From the NCBI RefSeq assembly GCF_041146395.1, contig NC_090989.1, positions 175,413,501 through 175,477,500 on the forward strand: 64,000 bases of DNA, read 5' to 3'. The translations under genes and the position numbers were made by a program. Positions 13,701 to 26,007 of this stretch are shown here, in pieces. The DNA comes from Eulemur rufifrons (Eukaryota; Chordata; Mammalia; Primates; Lemuridae). The notes under the pieces were generated by a model, which ran no database searches, was not told where the DNA came from, and worked only from the letters and a program-made list of their open reading frames with translations. Numbering within the stretch: the first letter of the stretch is position 1; each line of letters starts with the position of its first letter.

Positions 13701-14899
13701 TTTACCCTATGTTAGGGAGGAAAGACAGAAAGGATGTTTGGTTAGCAGCAACTTACTAGGAAATGAAAAATGCAACCCAGAAGCCATGGATGGGCCCAAT
13801 GTCTTGAGCGCAGAGAAACAGAACAAACAGGGCTGTCGTGGCCCAGTGGGAGCTTGGGGAAAGCAGTCTCTTCAGGGTGATGCTTTTAATGCTGTGACTA
13901 ATGATGCCATGTAAAGGTGATGTCTTCTCGTCCTCTGTTTTTAGTGTCGCTGAACCATCCCAGGTAATAAATCAAAGAAGCCAGGGTGGCTATTTGTTTG
14001 GTGGGATAAGGGAAATTAATTTCAATGCCCAAACATGGACCTCCTTATATTAAAAAATGACTTAGCAATACTAGGTTTTTTTTTTTTTTTTTTCCATGAG
14101 AACTTCTTAGAAAAGCAACACTTGGAAAACACACACACAGGACCAACTGACCCTCTGTATTTTCAAGGGAAATATTGTTGTCTCCTGAGATTGGAAAGTC
14201 AAGAAGAATCATTTATAAAATGAAGGTTTAAAAAAAATAAAATGCTGATTGAGCCAAAAATGTTCATGGACCTTCACAAAAGGGAGGATTATAAGAATAC
14301 TTGCACATACTCAACTCTTTCAATTCTAAAAAAAAAAAAAAACCTACCTATTTGTCTCATTTTCTCCAAAATTCAGACATTTTTGAGTTTAAAATGTGTA
14401 AAAGTATCAATGCCAGGACTGTAGGCAAGAGCATAACTAACAACAGTGAGATGCCTAGGCGGCAACATGGCTAGAACACAGAGTTAACATTTTGGCTGGA
14501 ATACTAATGGGAAGACAAGTGCAAGAAAGCCCAGAGCCTCCTCCGGGGCCCCAGGGGCTGTGCCCTCCTCCTGCCTCGGAGTGCAGCGCAGGGAACAATG
14601 TAAAGCCATCCATCACCAGTGAGCACTGCTCTACTTGCCGGTGCCAAGCAAGCAAGGTCACTACCTGTCCAGCTTGCCTCTGCATGGTCCCCCACACAAA
14701 GCCCCTTGCTGCTCCAGGCTCAAACTAGTATTAACTCTGGATGCCTGTGTTGCCCAGTGTTTCGGCTGCAGCAACCGTGCCCTACCTCTAACTTGGAGAA
14801 GTCTTAGTTTAACACCTTGGGTCTACTGACCACTTTCTGGGGCTGTACAAAGTGGACACTTTTTTCCTACATAACTCTCTTTTTGCTCTTCTTCTTGCC

Positions 14900-15445
14900 C
14901 CCCAAAATCTCCTCTCTGCATGCATGGCAGCCAGAGGGATCTTTTGAAAATGTACATCATTGCAAAGGCTTCCCACTGTACTCAGAATCAAAGCCAAATT
15001 CCAAAGCCTGGCTTTCAAAGATGGGATCTTGCCTCCACCTTCCTGTCCACCTTCATCTCATGTCACCCTCCCTCATAAGCATGATGGTCCTGCTCCTCTG
15101 GCTGTCTTCATGATCCCCTTCCCACGTCAGGGCTGTTCCCTCTGCGAGGCACGCCCTTCCCTATATCTGAACACAGCTGGCAACGTGGAGCTGTCAGCTG
15201 AAATCTTACTACCTCGGAGGTAACACCCTCTTCACCATTAATACCCCCATTGTTCAGTTCCACTGTTCTCTCAGCAGTTCCACTATTTAAAAACATTGTG
15301 CGTATGGATTCATTTATGTGATTATTAATCTCTATTAGACTGTAACTTCCTTGAAACCAGGAACATTTTCTAGTTGTGTTCACCTCTGTCTACAACAGCG
15401 GCTAAATCAATGTGTTGGTTAAATAAACAAATGAATAAATGATTG
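14900..15445 (+). mobile_element. L2 LINE 3' end, plus orientation
   Basis: Sense L2 3' region. Landmarks are TTGCAAAGGCTTCCCACTG, CTCTGGCTGTCTTCATGATCC, GTCAGCTGAAATCTTACTACC, AGACTGTAACTTCCTTGAAACC and a tail of AATAAACAAATGAATAAATGA, the typical L2 end. The ORF-2 part is missing. Confidence 0.85.
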
Positions 15446-15984
15446 TGCCAAGGTGTCTAGCCATATCTGCATTTTTCAAATGGTTAAAAAAAATATTCTT
15501 GTCATCTCAGAAGTCGGAATGCATTTCTAAATATAATACAAAACGTTTATCTAGGAACCGTAAGGAAACAATTGATAAATATAATTATATTAAAACTGAA
15601 TGTGGCTAAAATAGCATAGCAAAGGCAAAATATCACTGAAACACTGGGGGAATATTTACATATCAGAACCTAGAAATAAAGTCTAATTTTTATGATACAT
15701 AAAAATCTCTTACAAATCACGAAGGGAATAAATAACATCCAGTAGAAAACTGGGCAGATAATATATGAAAATACAAATGTCTCAAAGATTTAAGAAATTG
15801 TTCAATCTCACTCTTAAAGAAAACATGCATTTATTTTTTTTTTAATTTTTCCCATTTATTTCTGAACCTCATACCCTAGAATAAACATAGGACCTGAATG
15901 ATAGGGGAAAACTGAAGAATGGGAAGGCAAAATGATTTAGATGCAGTACCATCTTCCTTCCTTTGACATATACTTATTGCTTAA

Positions 15985-16130
15985 GCAATTATGAGTACCA
16001 GCCTCAGTTTCTTCATCTGTTAAATGGGAATAGTTATAGCAGGGACCTCAATTTGTGAAGACTTGATGAGAATATATGTAAAGTACCAGACATAGTTGAA
16101 TCTACTGTTATCTTTTATTATTATGCCAGG
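15985..16130 (+). mobile_element. MIR SINE 3' half, plus orientation
   Basis: CCTCAGTTTCTTCATCTGTT, then AAATGGGAATAGTTATAGCA and GTAAAGTACCAGACATAG mark the 3' half of MIR. Confidence 0.85.
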
Positions 16131-16409
16131 CATTGGGAGGGTCACCAACTACAAAGGACAGGAATCCTGCTTTTGCCACTCTAGCAAGAAGGCAGACATG
16201 GGTGAGGAGCTATCACTGAAAGGAGGTGATATATATCTATAGTACAAGGAGTAAAGAAAGATAAATTGCTGGGAGAGTTCCAAAAGGAGGCAAGCTCACT
16301 TCCAGTTCAGGTTGTCAGAGATTTCCTAGAGGAACTGGTGTTTAAACCAGACTTTGAAGGGTAAAGGCAATATGGACATGCCATGGACGCTCTGTTTGTC
16401 CTGTTAGTC

Positions 16410-16560
16410 AAAAATGGTTCTCCAACACTTATTAAACTAGGTTCAGGCACTGAACACTAAAGTGATAGAGGACACAGCCTCTTCCCTTGGGGAGCTCTTA
16501 AGTTAGTAGGAAAGAGAGTTTAAATATGCTCAACAAGCAAAAAAGCAAAGCAATAACCAA
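16410..16560 (-). mobile_element. L2 LINE fragment, minus orientation
   Basis: Antisense L2 tail words: CCAACACTTATTAAACTAGG, TCAGGCACTGAACACTAAAG and CCCTTGGGGAGCTCTTAAG. Sequence at 16130-16370 has further faint L2-like phrases, such as AGACTTTGAAGGGTAAAGGC, and may belong to the same insertion. Confidence 0.65.
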
Positions 16561-16889
16561 CTCAAAATTCAGGAGGAGGATCACCTACTTGCACGGGCTA
16601 TGGGAGGAAATGCAAGTTGTAAGTGGCAGGTAACTCTTGGATTGGAAGTAAGTCTGTTCATGAATGCTTATCATGTTATGCTTTACTACTTACAAGCATG
16701 TCAAATATCGTATTTACTACATTCTAAGGTGCACTGTTTTTTTTGTTTTGTTTTGTTTTGTTTTTTTTCATTTTGATGTCTCCAAAATTGGGATACCTCT
16801 TAAAAGACATGAGATAAGAAAGCATTATGTATTAACTGGCTTGGATGCATTTTTACTTTATTGTTGGTTTATAAGATAAAGATCTTACA

Positions 16890-18450
16890 GAAGGCTCAAC
16901 GAAATATGGCATGTTCTCTTTTATATGAAGTATTGTATTTTTAAAAAATAAAAATGTTTCTAAAAAACACATTTATGCCTTTTATCAGTCGAAAAAGTTC
17001 AGTATTACTTTGTGTGCTATTAAAAAAAGACAGATACGGAAATTCATACTCTTAAGTATAGGTGATAAAGTCATAGATGAATTATGACTCCATCTAATTC
17101 AGATCATGATGTAAAATCAAATTCTGTTAAAATGAAATGCATTATTTGAACTCTGTTTTCATTCAAATATGCAATCAATGCATGTTCTCATTGTTTTCTT
17201 TCCTTCTTCCCACTCCTCCCCTTCCTTTTTTTTTTTTTTCGGTGGGGAGAAGGGATTGCAACAGGATTAGAAATCATTTAACTATAAAAGCAGCCCATAG
17301 TATTTACTAAAATAATTACCAACATCCATAACAATGCAAATTATTCAGTCCCTGACTAATCCAGGTATCCAGATCATCTTGATACATGATCTAATTTCTA
17401 AAAATAATTTGGTTCTGCATAATCAGAGGTGCCATCTATTCGTAAGCTTTAGCTTGGCAGCCTAATAGCAGGAAATGATTTTGCCAAAGCCGTGGAGATC
17501 GCATGATGCAGACTCTTGTTTCTCAGACTATTCTTCTTTCTTTTCCTCTCTCCCCACCCAATTTCCAAAGGAAAGCCACAGATCAGCTCTGGTGCAAGAT
17601 AAGGGTGAAATCAACAAGTAGGAGGGAGGATGCTGTTTGGATGGAGTGGGATACCCCGGCAGTAGCAATGCGTGCCATCTCTATTTTCTTTTAAAGAGCA
17701 ATTATGATTTAATATGGTAAAATTATATCATTAAGCCTACTCAACTGGAATAAATTCTCCTTCTGATACGCATTTAGAAAGGCAGTTCATATTCTATCCC
17801 TAAAATATATCTATTTCATTTTTGTGTCTACCCGCCACTTCTCTTTTTACCATGATACTCGAGATAAGTTTCAGACAGTCTGGCAGGAGGTGAAAAAAAT
17901 ACAACCACCCTGAAACTCGATACTTATCTTACTCATCGAGACCTTTTTGATCTCTGTGAGTGAAAATTAATCCTTAACTATAAGTACATTCTCCAACTTC
18001 CCAAAGCACAAATTTCTAACATCTTTTTACATTTTCTGCAAGAGGCATTACTTATTATTATTATTACTATACATTCCCCTCTTTGTTAAAAAAAGAAACA
18101 CTGTAATTTAATTAAATGAGTTAAGTTTACACTCAAAGAACCGTCACACATTTATTTTCTAGTTATGAGTCTTTACCGCAAGCAGATTAGCAGTATCGTT
18201 TGCAATGTAGTTTTCTTTTGGCTCAACACTGAGAATTTGGCACGGTGGTGGTGTCCACCTTGTTATAGCCTCTTTTTTCCCTCCTTTCTGTGTCCCCCCG
18301 GATGCTGGCTCTCTGAAGCTAGTTGCAGTACTTCCACCTTTCAACTTACTGGATTGTCAGATATCTGGCGTACTGGAGAGAGAAAGGGGAGCTTTATTGG
18401 GGATTAAGGGCTGCAAACTTTAAAATAATCGGCGATGTTCCAGCTGCTAA
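16890..18450. other. Intronic DNA without recognisable gene or repeat
   Basis: AT-rich unique DNA with short poly-A/T tracts. An imperfect inverted repeat lies at 17868-17920 (AGATAAGTTTCAG against CTGAAACT...TTATCT). I see nothing else of note. Confidence 0.5.
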
Positions 18451-18454
18451 CCTT

Positions 18455-18690
18455 GTGGGTTAGGAGCACGGGCTTTAGCACCTGCCACACCTGGGTTCGA
18501 ATTTCTGCTTAGCCCCTTGTTACTGTGTAACATTGGCCAAGTTATTTAACTTATTCAAGTCTCAGTCTCCTCAACTGTAAAATGGGAATAGTACTACCTA
18601 GGGCACAAACTTGTTTGGGAGATTAACCTATCTAAGCCCTTGACACATGCATGTCATGAGTAGATGTTGATAATGCTGTTCATTAACTTT
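18455..18690 (+). mobile_element. MIR SINE, nearly full length, plus orientation
   Basis: One of the best-preserved MIRs here. It contains TTAGGAGCACGGGCTTTAGC, CACACCTGGGTTCGAATTTC (a good tRNA-like B box), GGCCAAGTTATTTAACTTA, TCAACTGTAAAATGGGAATA and a diverged 3' part. Confidence 0.92.
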
Positions 18691-19224
18691 CTTTTGTCAA
18701 GACCCAAACTCTAACACACAGAAATTAAAGGAGCAGCTACTAGCACATGTGTCAGGATTCATAATAGCACAGGAAGTCTGCCTAGTTCAATGTGCAGACA
18801 GGTTGGGTGGAGGGAGAACTTGTGATTGTGGGGAAATAGGGCAAAGAGATTCTGCTCATCCCTGTCTGTCCGTCCAAAGACTCAAAGGCCACTAAATTTG
18901 TCCCATCCTACTTTTATGTTAAGGAGGCTGTATGAGTAACCACTTGGGAAGAAACACAAAGGAAATTTGTGAGCGCAGAGAACATGACCATCTCTGCAAT
19001 AAATAGAAAAACACAAGAGTAAAGTTTGGTAGTTTGACAAAATGAACTTCTTTTAGTATCTTTCCAACAGTTAAGATGTATGTGTATAATACTTTTTTTT
19101 TTGCACAGAGCTAGAAGACTCCATTACTTTTTGGTCATATCTTGCATAGAAAACCTGCCAAGAGAATTAAGACACAGAGGCTGACTAGGCACCTTATATT
19201 TAAGGCACCTGCTACCCCAAGGGC

Positions 19225-19325
19225 CTACCTTTTCCCACTGCCCTATTTTATAGACAAGAAACCTGAGGCCTACAGAACCAGGTAATGGTCCAAGGTGAGA
19301 ATGACTGGCAAACCCAATCCTAGGG
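19225..19325 (-). mobile_element. MIR SINE fragment, minus orientation
   Basis: CCCTATTTTATAGACAAGAA, ACCTGAGGCCTACAGAACCA and GGTAATGGTCCAAGGTGAGA match the antisense MIR core. Confidence 0.65.
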
Positions 19326-19599
19326 TCGGGATCCTGAACTCCCTTGGATGTCCTTCTTTCTACTACGTCACTCTGAATCTCTTTCCACAGGTAAGCATGT
19401 TGTTTTATAGCAAAAAAATGCCATTTTCCACAGCTTCAGCCCACTGTGTCCACCCTCACAATGTGAACTCACTCCACTGCTGTCTTGAGACACATGCTTC
19501 CAGCAACCTCATGAAAACAAACCAACTCTATACTTCTGTGTCTTTAGCTTTCGCTGTGTCCTGCAAACTGGAGACACCAAACCTGTTAACAGGTGATCT

Positions 19600-19815
19600 T
19601 TGACAAGCTCCTACTATAGGCTAAGCTCTATTTTATGCTGTTTCGCTCATTGTCTCAACATGCTAGGAAGCATCAGTTCTCCAGTTTACAGATGGGGAAA
19701 CTGAGGCACAGGAAGGCTAAACCTCTCTCAGATACTGCTCCTAGAAAAAGGCAGAAGCAGGCTCTGAATACAGGGCTGTGTGATCCATGCTTTCCCAAAT
19801 ACTGCTTCTCCGCCG
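19600..19815 (-). mobile_element. MIR SINE, minus orientation
   Basis: Landmarks: CTCCTACTATAGGCTAAGC, CCAGTTTACAGATGGGGAAA, CTGAGGCACAGGAAGGCTAA, and a 5' part near CAGGCTCTGAATACAGGGC. Confidence 0.85.
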
Positions 19816-19929
19816 TCTCATTCTACCCACACTCCTGGTACCACAGCAATTCCAGGGTGCACTTGGCTCCCTCTGCTGCTCTCCTCCCCTCCAGGAAGCT
19901 AAAGAGCAATCCATTAATAATGGCGACTG

Positions 19930-20460
19930 TGGTGGATGGTCCCTGATCCTTGGATTACGGCCGCCCCTTGGGTATGGGCAGGACCTGTGAATAGGATGGA
20001 GTAGCGTTCCTTTAATTATGTCATGTTGCAAGGCAAAAGGGATTTTGCAGGTGCTAAGTCCCTAATCAGTTAACTTGGAGTTAATCAAAAGAGAATTTCC
20101 TCTGTGGGCCTGGCCTAATTCGGTGAGGCCTTTACAAGAGGGGCTGAGGTTGTTCCTAAAGACAGAGAGATTCTTCTGTTGGCCTTGAAGAGGCAGCCAG
20201 CCATGCTGTGGAGAGGGCCGCAGTGCTGTCACTGCATGAGCTGAATTCTGCCAACCACCAGAGAGTTTGGAAGATCTTGAGCCTCAGATGAGATCACAAC
20301 CTTGGTTGACACCATGATCACAGACTTGTGAGACCCTGAGCAGAGGACCCGGGTGAGTCATGCCTGGACTGCACAGAAACTGTGAGATGGTAAATAGGTG
20401 TTGTTTTCAGCTACTAAGTTTGTGGTCATTTGTTATGCAGCAATGGAAAATCAAGGTACA
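19930..20460 (+). mobile_element. Second solitary LTR of the MaLR/ERVL type
   Basis: Shares its 3' end pattern with the LTR at 10503-11081: GTTGTTTTCAGCTACTAAG, TTTGTGGTCATTTGTTATGC, AGCAATGGAAAATCAAGGTA. Inside are GCAAAAGGGATTTTGCAGG, TGGGCCTGGCCTAATTCGG and TGAGACCCTGAGCAGAGGAC. There is no neighbouring internal retroviral sequence. The 5' edge is uncertain. Confidence 0.72.
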
Positions 20461-20589
20461 CAAACATGTGACATCTTGCATAGTGTATGACAGGGCTCCA
20501 CAAAGGCAGGCTGAGAATGCCTGAGACCGCTCCGTGGGGGAGGCCCAAGTGTGTGGTGGGGACAGCAGTGGCTCTGACAGACCTGTTCC

Positions 20590-20805
20590 TGTTCCGCAGC
20601 TCTGGAACATACTAGTTCTATGACCTTGAGAAAGTAACATGGCTGAGACTCTGTTTCCTCATCTGCAAAATGGGTATGATAATGGTACCTACATTATAGT
20701 GTCGTGGTGGAGATGAAAGGAAATAACACACAGAAGGTACTGGATCCAGCGCCTGGCAGACCACTGTCAGTGATAAAGGTGAGCTTTTGCTATTATTCAA
20801 ATACA
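20590..20805 (+). mobile_element. MIR SINE, plus orientation
   Basis: GTTCTATGACCTTGAGAAAG, CTGTTTCCTCATCTGCAAAA, TGGGTATGATAATGGTACCT and a GCTTTTGCTATTATTC tail are ordered MIR landmarks. It begins about 130 bases after the LTR ends. Confidence 0.88.
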
Positions 20806-21824
20806 CATTCCTGTTCACTGGGCCTCAGTTTACCTATCTGCAACAACAAAAAGGGTGGAGTGGAAAGGCTCTGAGCTGTCTTCCTGTTCTGATGCACTTA
20901 CAGAACCTGTGCCTAATAACTTAGCCATTCCCAGTCAAACTCTCTGTCCCTCTCCCCACCCACACTCAGGGCAGGCCCTCCCACGTCACCGCTCCCAAGC
21001 CCTGTGCTGGCACATCCGAAACCAGGATGCTGAACTTTGTGACTGAGTGTTTGCAATTGTTGTCACTATGCAGATAAGCACATCCTGCTTGGTGTTTAAC
21101 AACCAGTTAAAGGCACAGAGGGGCACCTGGCAATTGCACCTCATTTGCTGCAGGTGCCTCCCACACACCTGAGTCTCCCAACCCACTCAGCTCCTCCGGC
21201 CTCTCGAGAACGGAGCTTAGACTAGTGCGTGTACCAGCGAGACAGACAGAAGCAGCTAAAAGTTAGTCGAACGCTGTCGCTAACGAGTTTTATTTTAGCT
21301 CCCATCAATCCAAACCTTTATTCTTGAATTAAGTATTCTCTAAGGACTTTTCCAGGGCTGCAAATATTTCCTCCTAATGATTCTAGCCCAGCACCAAGCA
21401 CATTTTAACTTTCCCAATGACTGGAAGGCTTTGAACTTTGGCCACAGATCCCACCCCCTCCCCCCTACAATGATCCCCACCCCACCTAGGTATTAGTACT
21501 TACTTGGAAAAAAAATTCTACATCAATGCCTTCTAATCCTCGTGGTTAAACGTGCAACGACAACTAAAGATACACATCACGGAATGACCCAGTTGTACCT
21601 GCTGGGGTGTAGGTGTGTCACATCAATGTAAAGAGGTGGATTCCAGCCTCACAAAAGTAAATCCACTCAAAGCTCAACTCTGATCAAAGGTAACTATTCT
21701 AAGGGACAAGCACACATGATGAGATAGAACATCCGTATCTCAGGTCACACAATTCAGTGGTATAAATGACAGTGAATTTTAAATACTGTATGCTTTCCTT
21801 TCTAAAGGTGTGTTTTCAGAGGTA

Positions 21825-21910
21825 CTGCAATAAACATTAATAAATAACATTTATTGAGCCCCTATTATATACCTATGGGACACAGCATACTAGTTACCGT
21901 AGCGACTGTG
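21825..21910 (-). mobile_element. L2 LINE end fragment, minus orientation
   Basis: TAATAAATAACATTTATTGA, then GCCCCTATTATATACCTATG, is the antisense terminal L2 sequence. Confidence 0.65.
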
Positions 21911-22019
21911 TACAACTGACACAGGCCCTCAAACACAAAAGATTTATCGTGGTCTAGATACTATGTAATGCACCTCTCCCCATACAATTCCACCTTGAAA
22001 TTTCTTTCTTTTTTTCCCC

Positions 22020-22300
22020 TCTTGCATTCTTTTCTTTAAATCAACTAATAATAACGGTATATATTTATAAGGCATAATGTGATATTCTGATACATATCCA
22101 AACATTGTATAAATATTAAATCAAGCTAACCTATCCATCACCTCACCTACTTATTTTTCTGTGTGTGTAGTAAGAACATTTAAAATCTCTTACTTTAGCA
22201 ATTTGGAAACATATATTATTATTACCTGTGGTCACCATGTTGTGAAATAGATCACTGAAACCTATTTCTTCTCTATCCTGGAATTTCTTAAGCCTGAGTC
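22020..22300 (-). mobile_element. L1 LINE 3' UTR fragment, minus orientation
   Basis: The reverse complement of an L1 3' UTR: TATATTTATAAGGCATAATG, TTCTGATACATATCCAAACA, ATCAAGCTAACCTATCCATC, ACCTCACCTACTTATTTTTC and TTATTACCTGTGGTCACCATG. It is truncated to about 280 bp. Confidence 0.82.
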
Positions 22301-22529
22301 ACACTATAATGGGCCTGCGAATCAATGTATGCTTTGAGGAAAACTCCACTCTAAAACCAGGACATACTGAAGCTCACCAGGAAAACCACGAGAAACATTC
22401 TAAGGGGAAATATTTTAGGAATACGCCATGACATCACAAGAAAAGATGTCCATGAGGAACACGATTCCCGTATTTCCCAGCTGCTGGTTCTCTGGTTCTG
22501 TCTTCTCCTCACTGGGGAACAACACTGGT

Positions 22530-22765
22530 TGGAAGCAAAGAACAGGGCTCTGGAGTCAGACTGCCTGGGCTCCAGGCCTACCTGTGTGGCCTTGGGCAAG
22601 TCACCTAACCTCTCTGTGCCTCAGACACTACTGCCATCAGATGGACACAACACTAGGTGTTCCCTTTTGGGGTTTTGGTGAGAATGAAACGAAGCAATTC
22701 CTGGAAAGCACAGTGTCTGGCATGTAGAGCTCAGGGAACATGAGCGATTACAATTCCCTTACTAG
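22530..22765 (+). mobile_element. MIR SINE, plus orientation
   Basis: AGGGCTCTGGAGTCAGACTG, GTGTGGCCTTGGGCAAGTCA and CCTAACCTCTCTGTGCCTCA form a very clear MIR 5' half. The 3' half is diverged (CACAGTGTCTGGCATGTAG). Confidence 0.92.
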
Positions 22766-22964
22766 TGGCTGGCATATGCGTTTTAACAGGAGCCAAGGGG
22801 TGAGTTGTTTGTGTTTTGTTTTTATTTTTACATTTGTAATTTCAAAATAGAAATTCTGAAATTGTTAATTTGGGGAAAGTATAATTATTCAATTATAGTA
22901 ACAAAAAGTCTTGTAATATTACTAGAAAACCACTGCATTATTCCTTGCCTAACCAGAGAGAGGT

Positions 22965-23105
22965 CAGAAGGCATTATTTCTTTTATACAGTGGAGGAAGT
23001 TAAGATTTGGAGAGTTTAAGATGCTGGTATGCCGGCCACAAATGGAGAGTTGGGACGGAAACTTGGGTTTGTCTCAGTTCAAAGTCCATGTCTTTATCAT
23101 GACAT
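22965..23105 (-). mobile_element. MIR SINE fragment, minus orientation
   Basis: TTTTATACAGTGGAGGAAGT, GGAGAGTTTAAGATGCTGG and CTCAGTTCAAAGTCCATGTC follow the antisense MIR order. Confidence 0.65.
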
Positions 23106-23218
23106 GTATTTTTAAAGGTAACCTGGTGTACGAAAGAGAAGAAAGACCTGGAAACTACATATAAACTAAGCAGTGCTCAGATTCCCCATAAAACACAATC
23201 TTACACTTATGCCTTTAG

Positions 23219-23555
23219 TATAGTGCTTTCTAAGAGAAATAGAATGCGAGCCACATGCAGAATTTATAAGTTTTTAGTAGCCACATTTAAAAACAGTGCA
23301 TTGAAACAGGTGAAATTAATGTTGGATATATTTTATTTAACCGGATGTTTCTAAAATACTATCATTGCAACATAAATCAACATGAAATTGTCAGTGACAT
23401 ATTTTGCTCTTTTTATAATACTGTCTACTAAGTCTTTAAAATTCAGTGTATGTTTTCCATTCATAGTACATCTCAATTCAGATTAGCCACATTTCAAGTG
23501 CTCAATGGCCACATGGGGCCAGTGGCTACCACACTGGACAGGGCAGTGCTAGTAG
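23219..23555 (+). mobile_element. hAT/Charlie-type MER element
   Basis: About 337 bp of a non-autonomous DNA transposon. Landmarks are GAGCCACATGCAGAATTTA, TAGTAGCCACATTTAAAAAC, ATATTTTATTTAACCGGATG, TAGCCACATTTCAAGTGCTC and GGCTACCACACTGGACAGGG. I recognise the family pattern but not its exact library name. It is not coding. Confidence 0.75.
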
Positions 23556-24379
23556 CTCTTTGCAATGACCACTCACACTAAAAGAAATCACTCATGTCAA
23601 CTGACAGCAACTTTTAAGTATTCACCTGGCAGACCTGTGATTTAGAGAGGACCCAAGCCATTTGCCTTTTTTCCTTAGCTACACTCGAACATCACATTCT
23701 TGGTTGCAAAGACTTGATATGCTCACCTCCAGTGCAGAACATTCAGCCCTTGTTCAGGACGCTCTGTCTCGCACACCTCCATGCACACATTCTTTCTTGA
23801 TGTCAGTGAAAACTCCACATGTGAAACAGAGGCAGAATGCGTAAGAGGGCTACGCAGCGCAGGTAACCATGAAACAAATGGGTGATTTTTTTTTTCCCCT
23901 CGTGCTTGTGGATAATCAAGGAAAACAAGCCCTTATTTGCTAAATAGAAATAGCCTGGCCATGAAATTCTTCGGTAAGGGAGGTAGGGCTCAGCTGGGGT
24001 TCTCATTGATTGCCTGTCTGACAGCAATCTCTCCTGCAGGGAGGACACACAGTCCAGAAATGAACATTTAATTGAGAGAAGAATCAGGAGGACTGTTGAA
24101 CGACTCAGTGGTCTTTGAGAGCAAAGCAACCCGAGGAAAGAGGGAACCAACTCCAGAAAAAAAGACAAGTTTTCAGGAGAAGGATGCATAACCTGGGGAT
24201 CCTGTTATCTAAGGCATGCAAATGAGGACTCGGTCTCCTTCCTTTCCTCTCTCCCTCTGCCCTCTCTCCACCACTTTCTTCCTTCATGCACTCAGCACCT
24301 GCTCAGCACCCAGCTCTGAGCACAGAGAGGGAAAGATACCATTGCCGGCTTCACAGGCCTTAAAAGTCAGCCTTCAAGC

Positions 24380-24650
24380 ACAACCCAGTGAAGTCTGTGC
24401 TTCCAGGATGGGACACACCGCATAGCAGAGGAGGGGAAGGAAAGCCTTTTCACAGAGAGAGAACTTAGCCAAACCTGGCGGGGTGGGGAGCAGGGAAAGC
24501 AGGAGTAAAGAGAAGAGTCTCTTGTGGAACGAGGCTAATGTATGCAAAGGCAAGGTGGTGTTCAGGGAGCTGGTAGAATCTGGTCTTGGCATGGTGGAGG
24601 GGAAAACAGAGGATACTAAGCTCTTGTGGAACAGGCAGAGGCCAAAGCAT
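24380..24650 (-). mobile_element. Possible L2 fragment, minus orientation
   Basis: Weak resemblance to antisense L2: AATGTATGCAAAGGCAAGG, TGTTCAGGGAGCTGGTAGAA. Strongly diverged. It could also be unique sequence. Confidence 0.35.
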
Positions 24651-25700
24651 GACTGGCAACAATGCCATCCAAAGGAATTTGATTTTGGCACCCAAAGGTT
24701 AGTCTGGCACCCAGAATTTATGAAATGGGCACAGAGGAAGGCAAAGTCGGTATGAGTCTGGCACGCTTCCATACACAGCAGAAAGGCCAGGAGACACAAG
24801 GACAGAGGAGGGGGCCCCTCGGCTGCTCAGGTTCAGTGCGACTGGGCAATGGTTGGTCTTGCCTGCCACGCTGGGCCAGGAAGAGATACTGGCCAAGGCA
24901 AGACTGAAAAGCCAGGGAACAAGTGCATGTCTTGACCACAAGGAGACTAGGGAAAAGCCAGCTTCAAGACCTAGTAAAAAGAAAGACTGGCTGGGGCAGG
25001 TTGATCCAGGACAAGCTCCAGAGAACAGATGATCATACACCTCCGGTGCGGAGGAACAAGTGCATGATGCCATCTTTAGCTAATTAAATTAAGTGGCTGC
25101 AGACCACCAGAAGAATGCTGAGAAAACCGCCAGGCAAGTATATGTATTCAAACATGCGTGTGGAGTGCTGGAACTCAGAGCTGAGGAGACTGTAGAGAAG
25201 GTTGGGCAGCAGGTGGGGACGGGAGAGAGCAGAACACAGAAGGGACTTAAAAATCCTGAATGCCCCCACATTCCGAATGCCTTTTTAAAAATAGTCTGCT
25301 GAACACGGGAGCAGAAGAATAGCAAATACTGAAAAGACAAGGCAGTGTGAAAAAGTTTACTCCTGGAAAGGATGGCTCTTAAATACAAACTGAAATGCTC
25401 CCCACTCACCTGTGCCACAGAAAGGTGGAAATGAAGTCGAATCATTAATGTTGAATAAAGTTGTAAAGGGACAGAGTTGGAGAGATTTATGGAACTTTTA
25501 GAACACATCCTTTAACCTATTCATTAAACAGGAGAGGAAAGGGATGCCAGCAATATTAAGTGTATTGCCCAGCATCACCCAGTGAACCCATGGCATTATT
25601 AAGACAAGAACATAAATCTTCTCATACCAAGCTGTTCCTTCATTCCCACCTTCCATCGAGAAATCTGTGCTAATTACATGCTAGTGATGCAAAGGAGGGT

Positions 25701-26007
25701 TAAGAAGCCAGTCAGGGCCAGGTTGGGAGGCCAAGGTGGGAGGATCGCTTGAGGCCAGGAGTTCTAGATCAGCCTGGGCAACATAGCAAGATCCCATCTC
25801 TAAAAAAAAAAAAAATGTAAAAATTATCTGGGTGCGGTGGCATGCACCTGTAGTCCCGGCTACTTAGGGTACTGAGGTGGAGGGGATCGCCGGAGCTCAG
25901 GAGTTCAAGGTTGCAGTGAGCTATGATCACACCCCTGTACTCCAGCCTGGGTAACAGAGAGAGATCCTGTCTCTAAAAAAAAAAAAAAAAAAATAAGAAG
26001 CCAGTCA
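25701..26007 (+). mobile_element. AluJ-like SINE with a perfect 14-bp target-site duplication
   Basis: A dimeric Alu body (25715-25993) with left arm, A-rich linker, right arm (TGCAGTGAGCTATGATCAC, CTCCAGCCTGGGTAACAGAG) and A tail. The left-arm 5' part lacks the usual GGTGGCTCA...CACTTT segment. The same 14 bases, TAAGAAGCCAGTCA, stand at 25701-25714 and 25994-26007, marking a target-primed insertion. Dimeric Alus are confined to primates. Confidence 0.95.

Noticed and set aside
17862..17930. Imperfect inverted repeat AGATAAGTTTCAG / CTGAAACT...TTATCT
   Set aside because: The right arm has a six-base insertion and the spacing is loose. Too weak to report as a feature.
24374..25508. Cluster of minus-strand frames (up to 141 codons)
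   Set aside because: Several frames overlap each other in the same DNA, amino-acid content is leucine/serine-rich as expected from T/C-rich antisense DNA, and L2-like sequence underlies part of it.
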